Assembly (NCBI GenBank): GCA_015067075.1
Contig: SVND01000010.1
Location: 1 to 54,688, forward strand
Source of the DNA: Oscillospiraceae bacterium
GTDB taxonomy: Bacteria; Bacillota; Clostridia; Oscillospirales; SIG530
Length of the DNA: 54,688 nucleotides
Reading direction: 5' to 3'
Below, in pieces: positions 1-6,860 of the stretch (position 1 is its first letter; the number at the start of each line of letters is the position of its first letter). The position numbers and the translations under genes were made by a program. Below the pieces are notes generated by a model. That model did not search any database. It was not told the origin of the DNA and saw nothing but the letters and a program-made list of their open reading frames with translations.

Positions 1-946
1 TCCCATTTTCAAGGTGTGTCGTCAGCTCACGCATTGCTATATCGGGGTCTTGCCCTGCGTAAAACTGAGCATCCTCTGCGGAAATGCTCTCGTATCCTGC
101 ACGCGGCTCTATCACATACCTTGCATAATGCACCATGCCATCACCATTTACCCAAACATATGTATTCGGTGTATATCCGTTCATTTTGATATAACTTTTT
201 TGCGTTCCTTCGTTTGAATAAAGCCGCATGAGTGCCTGTGTCATTTCAGGCGTATCTGCCGCAAGAGCCATAAGACGTTCGCTGTCACGTATACCGTTTT
301 TGCCGGACGGCGACATGGCGTGCACAAGCTCCGTCAGCTTTTCACCGTCTCTTATGAAAAACACAGGTGTGCTTAAAGCTAAAATATCATAGATACCGTC
401 TTTTGTGTCAAGCTTTATTTCCATCATTCGCACATCGCGCGCCGTATCTGCACCGCCTCGCGATTGGAACATTGGCGCAAATCGCACGTACACACTCGTT
501 TCCTTGCCTTTTTCCGACAAAAAATCAGCCATTGTATAATCGCGCATACATTCACTTGCCGTAAATTTGCCGAACGCGCCAATTCCCTTTGCGCCCAGCG
601 CGCGCTCCGCTCTTTTCTCTTGCGCAAGTGCTCCCAGCTTTTCCATGAGCCAAAGCTCACTTTTCACTTCCTCTCGCTCCTGCACCATAGGCTTTTCTTC
701 CTCTTTCGGTGCTGTTTGCGGAATTACGGGTATGATCTGCTCCAGCGGATACATGGGCTCGTAATCTCCCTCATCGTTTTTTACGTCTTCCCTTTCATTT
801 TCCGCAACGTACGGCATTTCGATCTCTTCATTTTTATCTTTCTCTTTTGCTTCCATCTGCTCCGATGCAAAGGGAGAAATTCGGAATTTCCTCGTGCCGT
901 AATTTCTTTCGTATCCGCCTGCGCGGTTTCCAGCTCCACTTATCAT
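1..946 (-). CDS. Catalase-fold protein lacking the catalytic His and Asn (C-terminus beyond window)
   Basis: An open frame runs unbroken from the start codon to the left edge (about 315 residues visible). After an acidic, low-complexity stretch of roughly 95 residues it follows the catalase family closely: ERALGAKGIGAFGKF (res. 114-128) aligns with the catalase ERVVHAKGAGAYGTF block, then the VRF and GGADTARD blocks, then STPVFFIRD (192-200), and AEDAQFYAGQDPDIAMREL near the edge. The active-site His of catalases is Gly118 here, and the conserved Asn pair before TPxFF is Leu-Ser (191-192). Haem catalysis as in true catalases is therefore unlikely; the haem-ligand Tyr would lie outside the window. 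Two ATGs compete (952 and 946); 946 is preferred because AAAGGA lies about 8 bases upstream of it but only 2-3 from the other. It is divergent from corA. The family call is by eye; function unknown. Confidence 0.82.
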   Translation of the reverse strand, partial: MISGAGNRAGGYERNYGTRKFRISPFASEQMEAKEKDKNEEIEMPYVAENEREDVKNDEGDYEPMYPLEQIIPVIPQTAPKEEEKPMVQEREEVKSELWLMEKLGALAQEKRAERALGAKGIGAFGKFTASECMRDYTMADFLSEKGKETSVYVRFAPMFQSRGGADTARDVRMMEIKLDTKDGIYDILALSTPVFFIRDGEKLTELVHAMSPSGKNGIRDSERLMALAADTPEMTQALMRLYSNEGTQKSYIKMNGYTPNTYVWVNGDGMVHYARYVIEPRAGYESISAEDAQFYAGQDPDIAMRELTTHLENG

Positions 947-974
947 ATACATTTTCCTTTCTGAAAAAAAACTC

Positions 975-1003
975 TTGCAAATATACGACAAATAAGGTAT
1001 AAT
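975..1003 (+). promoter_or_regulatory. Promoter of the corA leader transcript
   Basis: TTGCAA at 975-980 and TATAAT at 998-1003 are separated by exactly 17 bases, so transcription should start near 1010 and leave an untranslated leader of about 190 bases before corA. The -35 lies in a 9-base inverted repeat (ACTCTTGCA at 972-980, TGCAAGAGT at 1036-1044) that also brackets the start region of the divergent catalase-like gene. Confidence 0.7.
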
Positions 1004-1082
1004 ATCAAAGTATACTTATTCGCTCTTATATTGTATGCAAGAGTGTTTAAAAGTATGAATTTTTGAAAGGAGTTGGATCTTT

Positions 1083-1157
1083 GTGAGTCCTGACCCTGCT
1101 GGGCCTCGATTATGGAGGAAATTTTGCCTTAACCGGCAAGAAATCAAAATTTTATAA
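1083..1157 (+). CDS. Candidate 24-codon leader peptide upstream of corA (MgtL-like start)
   Basis: A GTG codon at 1083 follows AAGGAG (1067-1072) by 10 bases and opens a 24-codon frame ending in TAA at 1155-1157, 43 bases before corA. The peptide begins M-S-P-D-P-A-G-P and continues R-L-W-R-K-F. Enterobacterial MgtL peptides likewise start with an acidic/proline run (M-E-P-D-P-T-P) followed by an Arg-rich stretch; there low Mg2+ destabilises ribosomes on that run and switches on mgtA. Here the downstream gene is a Mg2+ channel. The start codon is weak and the spacing slightly long, so translation is inferred rather than certain. No other sensible frame in the leader uses this ribosome binding site. 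Confidence 0.55.
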   Translation: MSPDPAGPRLWRKFCLNRQEIKIL

Positions 1158-1200
1158 CGCAGGACGGCTTACAGTGCAGGCGTCCTGCTGAAAGGAGCAG
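1087..1200 (+). promoter_or_regulatory. Competing RNA structures controlling the corA ribosome binding site
   Basis: Four segments can pair alternatively. Segment 1 is GTCCTG (1087-1092, inside leader codons 2-4), segment 2 GCAGGACG (1159-1166, just after the leader stop), segment 3 CGTCCTGC (1181-1188), segment 4 AGCAG (1196-1200, overlapping the corA AAAGGAG). 2:3 gives an 8-bp hairpin; 3:4 (CTGCT/AGCAG, loop GAAAGG) hides the ribosome binding site; 1:2 repeats the 2:3 pairing. A further stem (AAATTTTGCC with GGCAA) lies in the leader coding part. The pairings are read from the sequence; the switch mechanism is inferred. Confidence 0.55.
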
Positions 1201-2148
1201 ATGCCTGTGATCAGCTTTTTCAAAACAGTAAACGGTAGAATCGCACCTATCGATACTTATGAAAGCGGCTGTTGGATCAACGTGGTTTCACCTACCGAAA
1301 GCGAAATGTCACTGCTTACAGATGAGCTGAAGATCGACGGCGGTTTTATCAAATCAGGTCTTGACGAGGAAGAAGTTTCCCGTATCGAATCTGATGAAGG
1401 TCAAACGCTTATCATCTTCGACATTCCCATTGCACAAAGCAGTCAGACCGGTAACACGACCTACAGCACACTTCCTATGGGCGTTATCATTGCCCATGAT
1501 TTTTTCATCACCGTCGCCTCCCGTGAGCACGCGCTCATCAAAGAATTTTCCGACGGTATCGTAAAAAACGTCGAAACGTCGCGCCAGATGCACTTTTTGC
1601 TCATGTTGCTTTTAAAAGCTTCAGGTAAGTACCTGGCTTACCTTCGTCAGATCGACAAGCTTTCCACCTACGTTGAAAAGCAGCTTTATAAAGCAATGAA
1701 AAACAAGGAGCTTATTCAGCTTTTGGAAATGGTAAAATCCCTTGTTTACTTTTCCACTTCCCTTAAAGCCGTTGAAGTAACGCTCAACAAAATACAGCGC
1801 AGCCGTTACATTCCCTTGGACGAAGAGGATGCTGACCTGCTTGAGGACGTTATCGTCGAAATTAAGCAGGCTATTGAGATGGCGACTATCTATTCGGGAA
1901 TTCTTTCAGGTACGATGGATGCTTTTGCCTCCGTTATTTCAAATAACCTTAACATCGTCATGCGTGTTTTGGCTTCCATTACCATAATTATGGCTGTGCC
2001 CACTATCGTGTTCAGCTTTTACGGCATGAATACACCGCTTCCCCTGCAAGGCTCGCCTATCCTCGGTTTATGGTACGTGCCTTTAGGTATCGCCATTATA
2101 GCAACTGTAATATGTGCAATCGTTCTTAAAAAGAAAAATATGTTTTAA
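1201..2148 (+). CDS. corA: CorA-family magnesium transporter
   Basis: CorA proteins form pentameric inner-membrane channels for Mg2+ (also Co2+/Ni2+). The 315-residue length is typical. A long soluble alpha/beta plus helical N-terminal region is followed by two C-terminal membrane helices (about 250-270 and 290-310), with the diagnostic selectivity motif YGMN at 274-277 between them and a basic KKKNMF tail. Two starts are possible: ATG at 1201, only 3 bases after AGGAG, and GTG at 1207, 9 bases after it. The GTG start gives an N-terminus beginning MISFFKTV, like many Firmicute homologues, and is probably the real one. The gene is monocistronic, behind a long structured leader with a candidate leader peptide, and ends at a strong terminator. 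Confidence 0.93.
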   Translation: MPVISFFKTVNGRIAPIDTYESGCWINVVSPTESEMSLLTDELKIDGGFIKSGLDEEEVSRIESDEGQTLIIFDIPIAQSSQTGNTTYSTLPMGVIIAHDFFITVASREHALIKEFSDGIVKNVETSRQMHFLLMLLLKASGKYLAYLRQIDKLSTYVEKQLYKAMKNKELIQLLEMVKSLVYFSTSLKAVEVTLNKIQRSRYIPLDEEDADLLEDVIVEIKQAIEMATIYSGILSGTMDAFASVISNNLNIVMRVLASITIIMAVPTIVFSFYGMNTPLPLQGSPILGLWYVPLGIAIIATVICAIVLKKKNMF

Positions 2149-2159
2149 GAAAAATTTAT

Positions 2160-2200
2160 AATCCCCCTAAAGTTTAAGACTACTTTAGGGGGATTGTTTT
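2160..2200 (+). terminator. Terminator after corA
   Basis: ATCCCCCTAAAGT (2161-2173) pairs with ACTTTAGGGGGAT and is followed by TGTTTT. It lies between convergent genes and may serve both. Confidence 0.85.
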
Positions 2201-2236
2201 AATGATAATAATATCTCACAAGAACAAGGAATTTTT

Positions 2237-3013
2237 TTAGTTTACACCCACAAGAATAATTATTGCAAATCTTGAGCCGTCACCGTGCTCGTGCGTTGCA
2301 GCGGCAATACCTATTTTCGATCTATCGCTGTCAACGTATTTAGTGATATACTGTCCTTGGGACTTTGCCGCTTTGTTTGAAAGAGTCGTGAGCACCGTTT
2401 CAGAGTCAGCGTAATTGCTGTACCAAACGCTGTAAGTAAAGCCTGATGCCTTGCCCGTATAGCCTGTCGTCTTCATGAGAGAGGAAACTCTTTCGCCGTT
2501 TGGAAGCGTCATAAAATCGGTATTAGCTCTGAAATCAACGCCGCCTTCATAAAGCGCGTCAGCATATGCGGCGGCTATTTTATCAAGGCCTTCACTTCGT
2601 GATATCTCGCCTTTTCCGAGCTTTGCTCTTTCGCCGTTGATATTAAGCAAAATTGCATTTTCAGCTTCCGCATCATGTGTAAGGGCAGATTCAACGCTCG
2701 GCGTACCCGTAGGCTCGTCAGGAGCAGGTGTTTCCGTTACAGCAGGCGTTTCCGTCGGAGTTTCTGTCGGCACTTGTGTCGGCGTTGCAACCTCAACAGG
2801 TGTTGGCGTTGCAGGCACGTCTGTGGGTGTTGCAGGTACATCCGTCGGCGTTGCGGGCACGTCTGTAGGTGTTACAGCTTCCGTCGGAGTCGCGACAGGT
2901 GTAGGTGTCGGATTCGGTGTGCTCGTTCCTCTTTCAACAGCGACAAGTGCAAATATAAGTAAAACAAATATTAAAATTAAACCTGCTAAAATAAGATAAG
3001 GTCTTGCTTTCAT
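2237..3013 (-). CDS. Membrane-anchored CAP/SCP-like domain protein with Thr-Pro linker
   Basis: The 258-residue protein starts with one uncleaved-looking membrane helix (about 6-28). A long Thr/Pro-rich linker follows (about 30-100), containing three perfect copies of TDVPATP. The C-terminal domain (about 112-258) opens with AILLNINGERAKLGKGEI and contains DKIAAAYADAL, resembling the first helices of the bacterial CAP (SCP/PR1) fold, and ends with a hydrophobic FAIIILVGVN strand. CAP domains are extracellular with varied or unknown roles; the His/Glu cluster cannot be placed with confidence. The AAAGGAGC site lies just upstream of the ATG, with TTGAAA-17-TATAAT before it. It is divergent from spoIIGA. 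The anchor and linker are clear; the CAP call is moderate. Confidence 0.7.
   Translation of the reverse strand: MKARPYLILAGLILIFVLLIFALVAVERGTSTPNPTPTPVATPTEAVTPTDVPATPTDVPATPTDVPATPTPVEVATPTQVPTETPTETPAVTETPAPDEPTGTPSVESALTHDAEAENAILLNINGERAKLGKGEISRSEGLDKIAAAYADALYEGGVDFRANTDFMTLPNGERVSSLMKTTGYTGKASGFTYSVWYSNYADSETVLTTLSNKAAKSQGQYITKYVDSDRSKIGIAAATHEHGDGSRFAIIILVGVN
2808..2870 (-). repeat. Three tandem 21-bp repeats coding for TDVPATP
   Basis: Three in-frame 21-base units at 2808-2828, 2829-2849 and 2850-2870 differ only at a few mostly synonymous positions. They extend the proline-rich spacer of the CAP-like protein and could vary in number between strains. Confidence 0.85.
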
Positions 3014-3052
3014 GAAAAAAGCTCCTTTTGCTATATAATTTCATTTTAATAT

Positions 3053-3081
3053 ATTATACATGATTTAATCTTAAATTTCAA
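3053..3081 (-). promoter_or_regulatory. Promoter of the CAP-like gene
   Basis: On the minus strand TTGAAA (3076-3081) and TATAAT (3053-3058) are 17 bases apart, about 40 bases upstream of the start codon. Confidence 0.7.
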
Positions 3082-3116
3082 TAGATTTTTCCCATATTTT
3101 TTACAAAAAACAAAAA

Positions 3117-3173
3117 TTCGATGCTTTTTTTGCCTCAAAATCGACATATGCTTTACACATTATATGGTATACT
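3117..3173 (+). promoter_or_regulatory. spoIIG-type promoter with Spo0A-like boxes
   Basis: TCGACA (3141-3146) and TATACT (3168-3173) are 21 bases apart. This resembles the Bacillus spoIIG promoter, where an over-long spacer of 22 bases makes sigma-A recognition depend on Spo0A. ATCGACA (3140-3146) matches the Spo0A box (reverse of TGTCGAA) at 6 of 7 positions and overlaps the -35; a weaker TTCGATG (3117-3123) lies 23 bases upstream. The sites are visible; Spo0A control is inferred. Confidence 0.5.
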
Positions 3174-3207
3174 ATATTTCCACATTAACACAAGATAGGC
3201 GGTTATA

Positions 3208-4050
3208 ATGATGCAGACCATTTATGCAGACGTTCTTTTCATCGTAAACCTCATTATCAACTGTGTTATATTAGCTGTTTGCTCACATATAATTGGAGAA
3301 AGAAAAAAAATCAGAATTTTTTTAGGTTCGCTTTTCGGCGCCGTTTATTCAGTTATCACTTTTTTCCCTGAATTTGATTTTTTAAAGCTTACCTTTTTAA
3401 AGCTCATTTTTTCATTTTTAATTGTTATAATTTCGTTTAAACTACACAGCTTACGGTCATTTATTAAAAACATTTTAATTTTTTATGCCGTTTCTTTCGC
3501 TTTCGGCGGCGCTGTTTTTGCAGTTTATCTTTTCAGCGCAGGTGCAAATTTTATTAAAATACGAAACGGTGTTCCCTATTTTAATATTTCATTGCCGCTT
3601 TTGCTTTCCGTTTCCATAATTACATACATTTTATTACGCATATCTTACTTTGTAATTTCAAAAAGCAAAGGACGTGTACACAGCTTACACATTACCTTTA
3701 ACGGAAAAAGCTGTACTCTTTATGCTTTACACGACACAGGTAACAGTCTGACGCACAGCGTTTCTTCGCTTCCCGTTATTGTCGCGGAAAAGCAAGCTGT
3801 TTTCACTATTATCAGCGATAAATTCGTTGCTTTTATTTCGGGCAGCGGTGACACAAGCGATGAGTATATGCTACGCTTTTCAGCCATCCCTTATAAAACT
3901 GTCAGCGGCACATCGCTGATGTACTGTTTTCGCCCCGACCGCATTCTTCTTGACGGCCATGAAATTTTCGCTGAAATTGGTATTACAGAGCAAACACTGT
4001 CCTCGGACAAAAAATACAATGCCTTGATTGGCTTCGAAAGGAAAACTTGA
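3208..4050 (+). CDS. spoIIGA: Sigma-E processing peptidase SpoIIGA
   Basis: SpoIIGA is a septal-membrane aspartic protease that removes the pro-sequence of sigma-E in the mother cell. The 280-residue protein has about five hydrophobic segments in the first 150 residues ([19 protein letters not shown] opens the first). A soluble C-terminal domain carries the catalytic HDTGNSL motif (175-181, Asp176), followed by LPVIV as in the family. A second in-frame ATG (3211) is equally possible as the start; AGGCGG lies 8-11 bases upstream. It is followed almost without gap by sigE, the classical spoIIG pairing. Expression at the onset of sporulation is suggested by the upstream Spo0A-like promoter. Confidence 0.93.
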   Translation: MMQTIYADVLFIVNLIINCVILAVCSHIIGERKKIRIFLGSLFGAVYSVITFFPEFDFLKLTFLKLIFSFLIVIISFKLHSLRSFIKNILIFYAVSFAFGGAVFAVYLFSAGANFIKIRNGVPYFNISLPLLLSVSIITYILLRISYFVISKSKGRVHSLHITFNGKSCTLYALHDTGNSLTHSVSSLPVIVAEKQAVFTIISDKFVAFISGSGDTSDEYMLRFSAIPYKTVSGTSLMYCFRPDRILLDGHEIFAEIGITEQTLSSDKKYNALIGFERKT

Positions 4051-4051
4051 T

Positions 4052-4789
4052 ATGTTTTTAGACGCAACTATATTTAAAAGTCACATTCGTGTATATGCCG
4101 AACAAATACGAAAATTACTTGGATTTAAAGATAATGACGTTTTTTATATAAACGGTCCCGACGTCCTTCCTGCCCCCTTATCCGCAGAAGAAGAGGCACG
4201 TTGTCTTATCGAGCTACAAGAAAAAAATCCCGATGCACGGCGTGAAATAATTGAACACAACTTACGTTTAGTTGTTTATATTGCAAAAAAATTTGAAAGC
4301 AGTAATGTCAATATTGAAGATCTTATTTCCATTGGTACGATAGGACTCATTAAAGCAATTAATACATACGATATTGCAAAAAACATAAAGCTCGCCACAT
4401 ATGCTTCTCGCTGTATTGAAAACGAAATACTTATGTATCTTCGTAAAACAACGCAAATGAAAGGTGAGATTTCCATCGACGAGCCTTTAAACGTGGATTG
4501 GGACGGCAACGAGCTGTTGCTTTCAGATATTCTCGGTACAGACAGCGATATCGTGCACTCTCGAATTGAACGCGAAACTGAATACAAGCTTTTATTTGAT
4601 GCAATATCTCACCTTGATGAGCGCGAAAGCGAAATAATTAAAATGAGATTTGGGCTTTGCGGATATAAAGAACTTACACAAAAGCAGGTCGCCGACCTTA
4701 TGGGAATTTCCCAATCATACATATCAAGGCTTGAAAAAAAGATCATTTCACAATTAAAAAAAGAGCTTGACAAGATGTCTGCCGCATAA
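4052..4789 (+). CDS. sigE: RNA polymerase sporulation sigma factor SigE (pro-form)
   Basis: This is the early mother-cell sigma factor, made inactive and processed by SpoIIGA. The ATG at 4052 is chosen because GAAAGGA sits 9 bases upstream and the spoIIGA stop ends at 4050; a longer TTG frame from 4028 would overlap spoIIGA without a better site. The product is 245 residues. The family hallmark [18 protein letters not shown] is present, then region 2 ([28 protein letters not shown]) and a region 4 helix-turn-helix ([23 protein letters not shown]). The residues before the hallmark form the pro-sequence. sigG, often the next gene in spore formers, is not here. Confidence 0.95.
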   Translation: MFLDATIFKSHIRVYAEQIRKLLGFKDNDVFYINGPDVLPAPLSAEEEARCLIELQEKNPDARREIIEHNLRLVVYIAKKFESSNVNIEDLISIGTIGLIKAINTYDIAKNIKLATYASRCIENEILMYLRKTTQMKGEISIDEPLNVDWDGNELLLSDILGTDSDIVHSRIERETEYKLLFDAISHLDERESEIIKMRFGLCGYKELTQKQVADLMGISQSYISRLEKKIISQLKKELDKMSAA

Positions 4790-4803
4790 TATATAATTTA
4801 TAC

Positions 4804-4832
4804 TTGATTTTTTATGATAAATCGTATATAAT
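4804..4832 (+). promoter_or_regulatory. Promoter of the gtrA-like gene
   Basis: TTGATT (4804-4809) and TATAAT (4827-4832) are 17 bases apart, followed by CGGAAGGAAA and the ATG at 4866. It separates this gene from the sporulation pair. Confidence 0.65.
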
Positions 4833-4865
4833 ACAATTATATTATAAACACGGAAGGAAATAAAA

Positions 4866-5360
4866 ATGATACGAAAGATAAAAGAGCTTTTTGAAAAACG
4901 TCCTATTTTGCGTGAAATTTTCCTTTACGGTCTTATTGGCGGTACAAGCGCAGGACTCGATTTTATCCTTACGATAGTTTTAACACACATTGGCGTTAAT
5001 GCGCTCATTGCAAACGTAATAGGCGTTGTTTCGGGAATTACTTTAAGCTTTTTCCTCAATACGTTTTATAATTTCCGCCAAACTGACAAGCTTTTACAGC
5101 GCGCGCTGAAGTTTTATGGTGTCGGTATTTTAGGAATGCTCCTTTCCAATGTTATTCTCGTTTTAGGCGGTATTTGGTTTGGATACAAGCAAGCTGTTGA
5201 ATTTTTCGGCATTACCCTTATCGAAGCGCCGGTTTCTGTACCTGAAGGGCTTGATATAAACTTTATCGCCGTAAAATTCGTTTCCGTTTTTATCGTTGCG
5301 GCTTTCCAATACGTTCTCAACAAATTTATAACCTACAGAAAAAAGAAAACTAACGACTAA
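4866..5360 (+). CDS. GtrA-family membrane protein
   Basis: The 164-residue protein has four hydrophobic segments and the GtrA-family opening FLYGLIGGTSAGLDFILT, a central FFLNTFYNF and a terminal FQYVLNKFITYRKK. GtrA-like proteins are thought to help move lipid-linked sugars across the membrane for surface glycan or teichoic acid decoration. No glycosyltransferase partner lies next to it, so its substrate cannot be told. It has its own promoter and a strong terminator. Confidence 0.85.
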   Translation: MIRKIKELFEKRPILREIFLYGLIGGTSAGLDFILTIVLTHIGVNALIANVIGVVSGITLSFFLNTFYNFRQTDKLLQRALKFYGVGILGMLLSNVILVLGGIWFGYKQAVEFFGITLIEAPVSVPEGLDINFIAVKFVSVFIVAAFQYVLNKFITYRKKKTND

Positions 5361-5366
5361 AACTAT

Positions 5367-5404
5367 TGCCGAGCACGGATTTTTTGCGTTCTCGGCATTT
5401 TTTA
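5367..5404 (+). terminator. Terminator after the gtrA-like gene
   Basis: TGCCGAG (5367-5373) pairs with CTCGGCA (5391-5397), followed by seven T residues. Confidence 0.85.
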
Positions 5405-5470
5405 TACAAATTACGGAACTTTTTTTACCTTTCAACGTCAAATATACAACAAATAAACGGAGGTTTTATT

Positions 5471-6418
5471 ATGAAAAAAAGCGTATTTAAATCTATTTTA
5501 GCCATTACCGTAATTATCCTTATCATTTCCCTCAGTGCTTGCGGTGCGTCAAGCAGACCTTCTTCATCCTTTGACGACATGAACGCAGGCTCTTCACCTG
5601 AATATGATAAAATGGAAGTTATGCCTGATTACGGCTACGACGACGGCTACAAAGAAATTACAAGCAACAGCACCGTTCTTGCACCCGACCGAAAGCTGAT
5701 AATTACCAACAATACGAGCATTGAAGCTTTGGATTTCGATGCTACAGTTGAGCTTGTCCGTCAAAGATGCGCTGAATTTAACGGCTATATTCAAACCTCA
5801 GAGCTTCGAGGAATTGAAACAGGCAATAAATACGGCACACGCTATGCGTATTTCTCCCTTCGTATTCCTTCCGACTCCTTTGAAGCCTTTATGGCAGGTG
5901 CGTCCGATTTCGGCAATATTTTGTCAAGCAACACCACAGGTGATGACATTACCGAAGATTATTACGATAAGGAAGCTCGCCTTGAAACGCTTAAAATACA
6001 GGAAGAGCGTTATCTTGCTCTGCTTGAAAAAGCCGAGGATATGGACTCCATCATCGTTTTGGAAAAGGCTCTTTCCGATGTAAGATACCAGATAGAATCC
6101 TTGACCGGCACGCTTAAAAAGTACGATTCACTTGTAAACTACGCTACAATAAATTTGAGAATAAACGAGGTATATCAGTATACTGATAAGACACAAGAGC
6201 CTGCTTTGACATTAGGCGATAAGCTCACTCAGCAGCTTTCAGACTCTTGGGAAGCATTAAAAAGCGTAGGTGAATTTTTACTGCTTGCTTTTGTCGCTAT
6301 GTTCCCCTTCCTTGTAACAATAGCGATAATAATCGTTGTCATTGTCGTTATAATCCGACTTTCTCTTAAAAAGTCAAAGAAATCGGCTAAAAAACAGAGT
6401 GAAAACGATGAAAAATAA
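5471..6418 (+). CDS. DUF4349-type membrane lipoprotein
   Basis: The 315-residue product starts at the ATG at 5471, 8 bases after CGGAGG; a longer frame upstream runs through the previous terminator and is rejected. A signal peptide ends in a lipobox (ISLSAC, Cys about 23), followed by a Ser/Asp/Tyr-rich spacer. The main domain (about 75-255) has the DUF4349 pattern: conserved strands such as YFSLRIPSDSFEAFM, the GDDITEDYYDKEARLETL block and a coiled coil with ALEKALSDVRYQIESLTG. One C-terminal membrane helix (about 275-300) and a Lys-rich tail complete it. The molecular role of the family is not established; the domain call is from memory of the pattern. Confidence 0.85.
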   Translation: MKKSVFKSILAITVIILIISLSACGASSRPSSSFDDMNAGSSPEYDKMEVMPDYGYDDGYKEITSNSTVLAPDRKLIITNNTSIEALDFDATVELVRQRCAEFNGYIQTSELRGIETGNKYGTRYAYFSLRIPSDSFEAFMAGASDFGNILSSNTTGDDITEDYYDKEARLETLKIQEERYLALLEKAEDMDSIIVLEKALSDVRYQIESLTGTLKKYDSLVNYATINLRINEVYQYTDKTQEPALTLGDKLTQQLSDSWEALKSVGEFLLLAFVAMFPFLVTIAIIIVVIVVIIRLSLKKSKKSAKKQSENDEK

Positions 6419-6818
6419 AGGTGTTTTTAAAATAGCGCGCTTTACGCTGACATCTGTTGCTTTAATTTTCGAAGCACTTCCTTTAGGCGCTGTACTCTAC
6501 TTTCTCCCCTCGCCCGAAAGCGAAAGAGTTAAATATGTGTATTCGTATTTCAGCTTGATCCCCTTTGGATACGCAAATTTCGGTCCGTTTTTAACAGCTT
6601 TGCTTTCTTGTTTACTTTTAGTTGTCATCCTTATTTCACTTTTTTCAAAAAAAACGTTTATAAGCTTTATAGCAATCGCACTAAATCTCCTTGCCATTGT
6701 TACATCGTTTATGCCGCTTATGTTCAGCATCGAATACTTCCCACCGTTTGCTTTGGCAATAAGTCTTTTGCTTATTGCCTCGGCTGCAACATTTCTGATT
6801 GAGCTTTCCCACAAATAA
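6408..6818 (+). CDS. Small four-helix membrane protein, unknown
   Basis: A 136-residue hydrophobic protein with about four membrane segments and no motif that I recognise. It starts at ATG 6408 inside the end of the DUF4349 gene (an alternative GTG lies at 6399), so it overlaps that gene by 11 bases and is probably translationally coupled; no good separate ribosome binding site is visible. A strong terminator follows. It likely works with or beside the DUF4349 lipoprotein, but this is only inferred from the overlap. Confidence 0.7.
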   Translation: MKNKGVFKIARFTLTSVALIFEALPLGAVLYFLPSPESERVKYVYSYFSLIPFGYANFGPFLTALLSCLLLVVILISLFSKKTFISFIAIALNLLAIVTSFMPLMFSIEYFPPFALAISLLLIASAATFLIELSHK

Positions 6819-6823
6819 AAACG

Positions 6824-6860
6824 CAGAGTAGGTTCATTACGAGCCTACTCTGTATTTTTT
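6824..6860 (+). terminator. Terminator between convergent genes
   Basis: CAGAGTAGG (6824-6832) pairs with CCTACTCTG (6844-6852), followed by TATTTTTT. Confidence 0.85.

Noticed and set aside
464-964. 166-codon plus-strand frame at the left edge
   Set aside because: It lies opposite the catalase-like gene, whose frame shows clear family motifs; the plus-strand product has no recognisable features.
1010-1200. M-box (Mg2+) riboswitch upstream of corA
   Set aside because: A few short stretches (for example TTACAGTGC) recall it, but the conserved M-box core and stem order are not present; the leader peptide with alternative pairing explains the region better.
2806-2872. CRISPR-like array
   Set aside because: The 21-base units are directly adjacent without spacers and are in frame as protein repeats.
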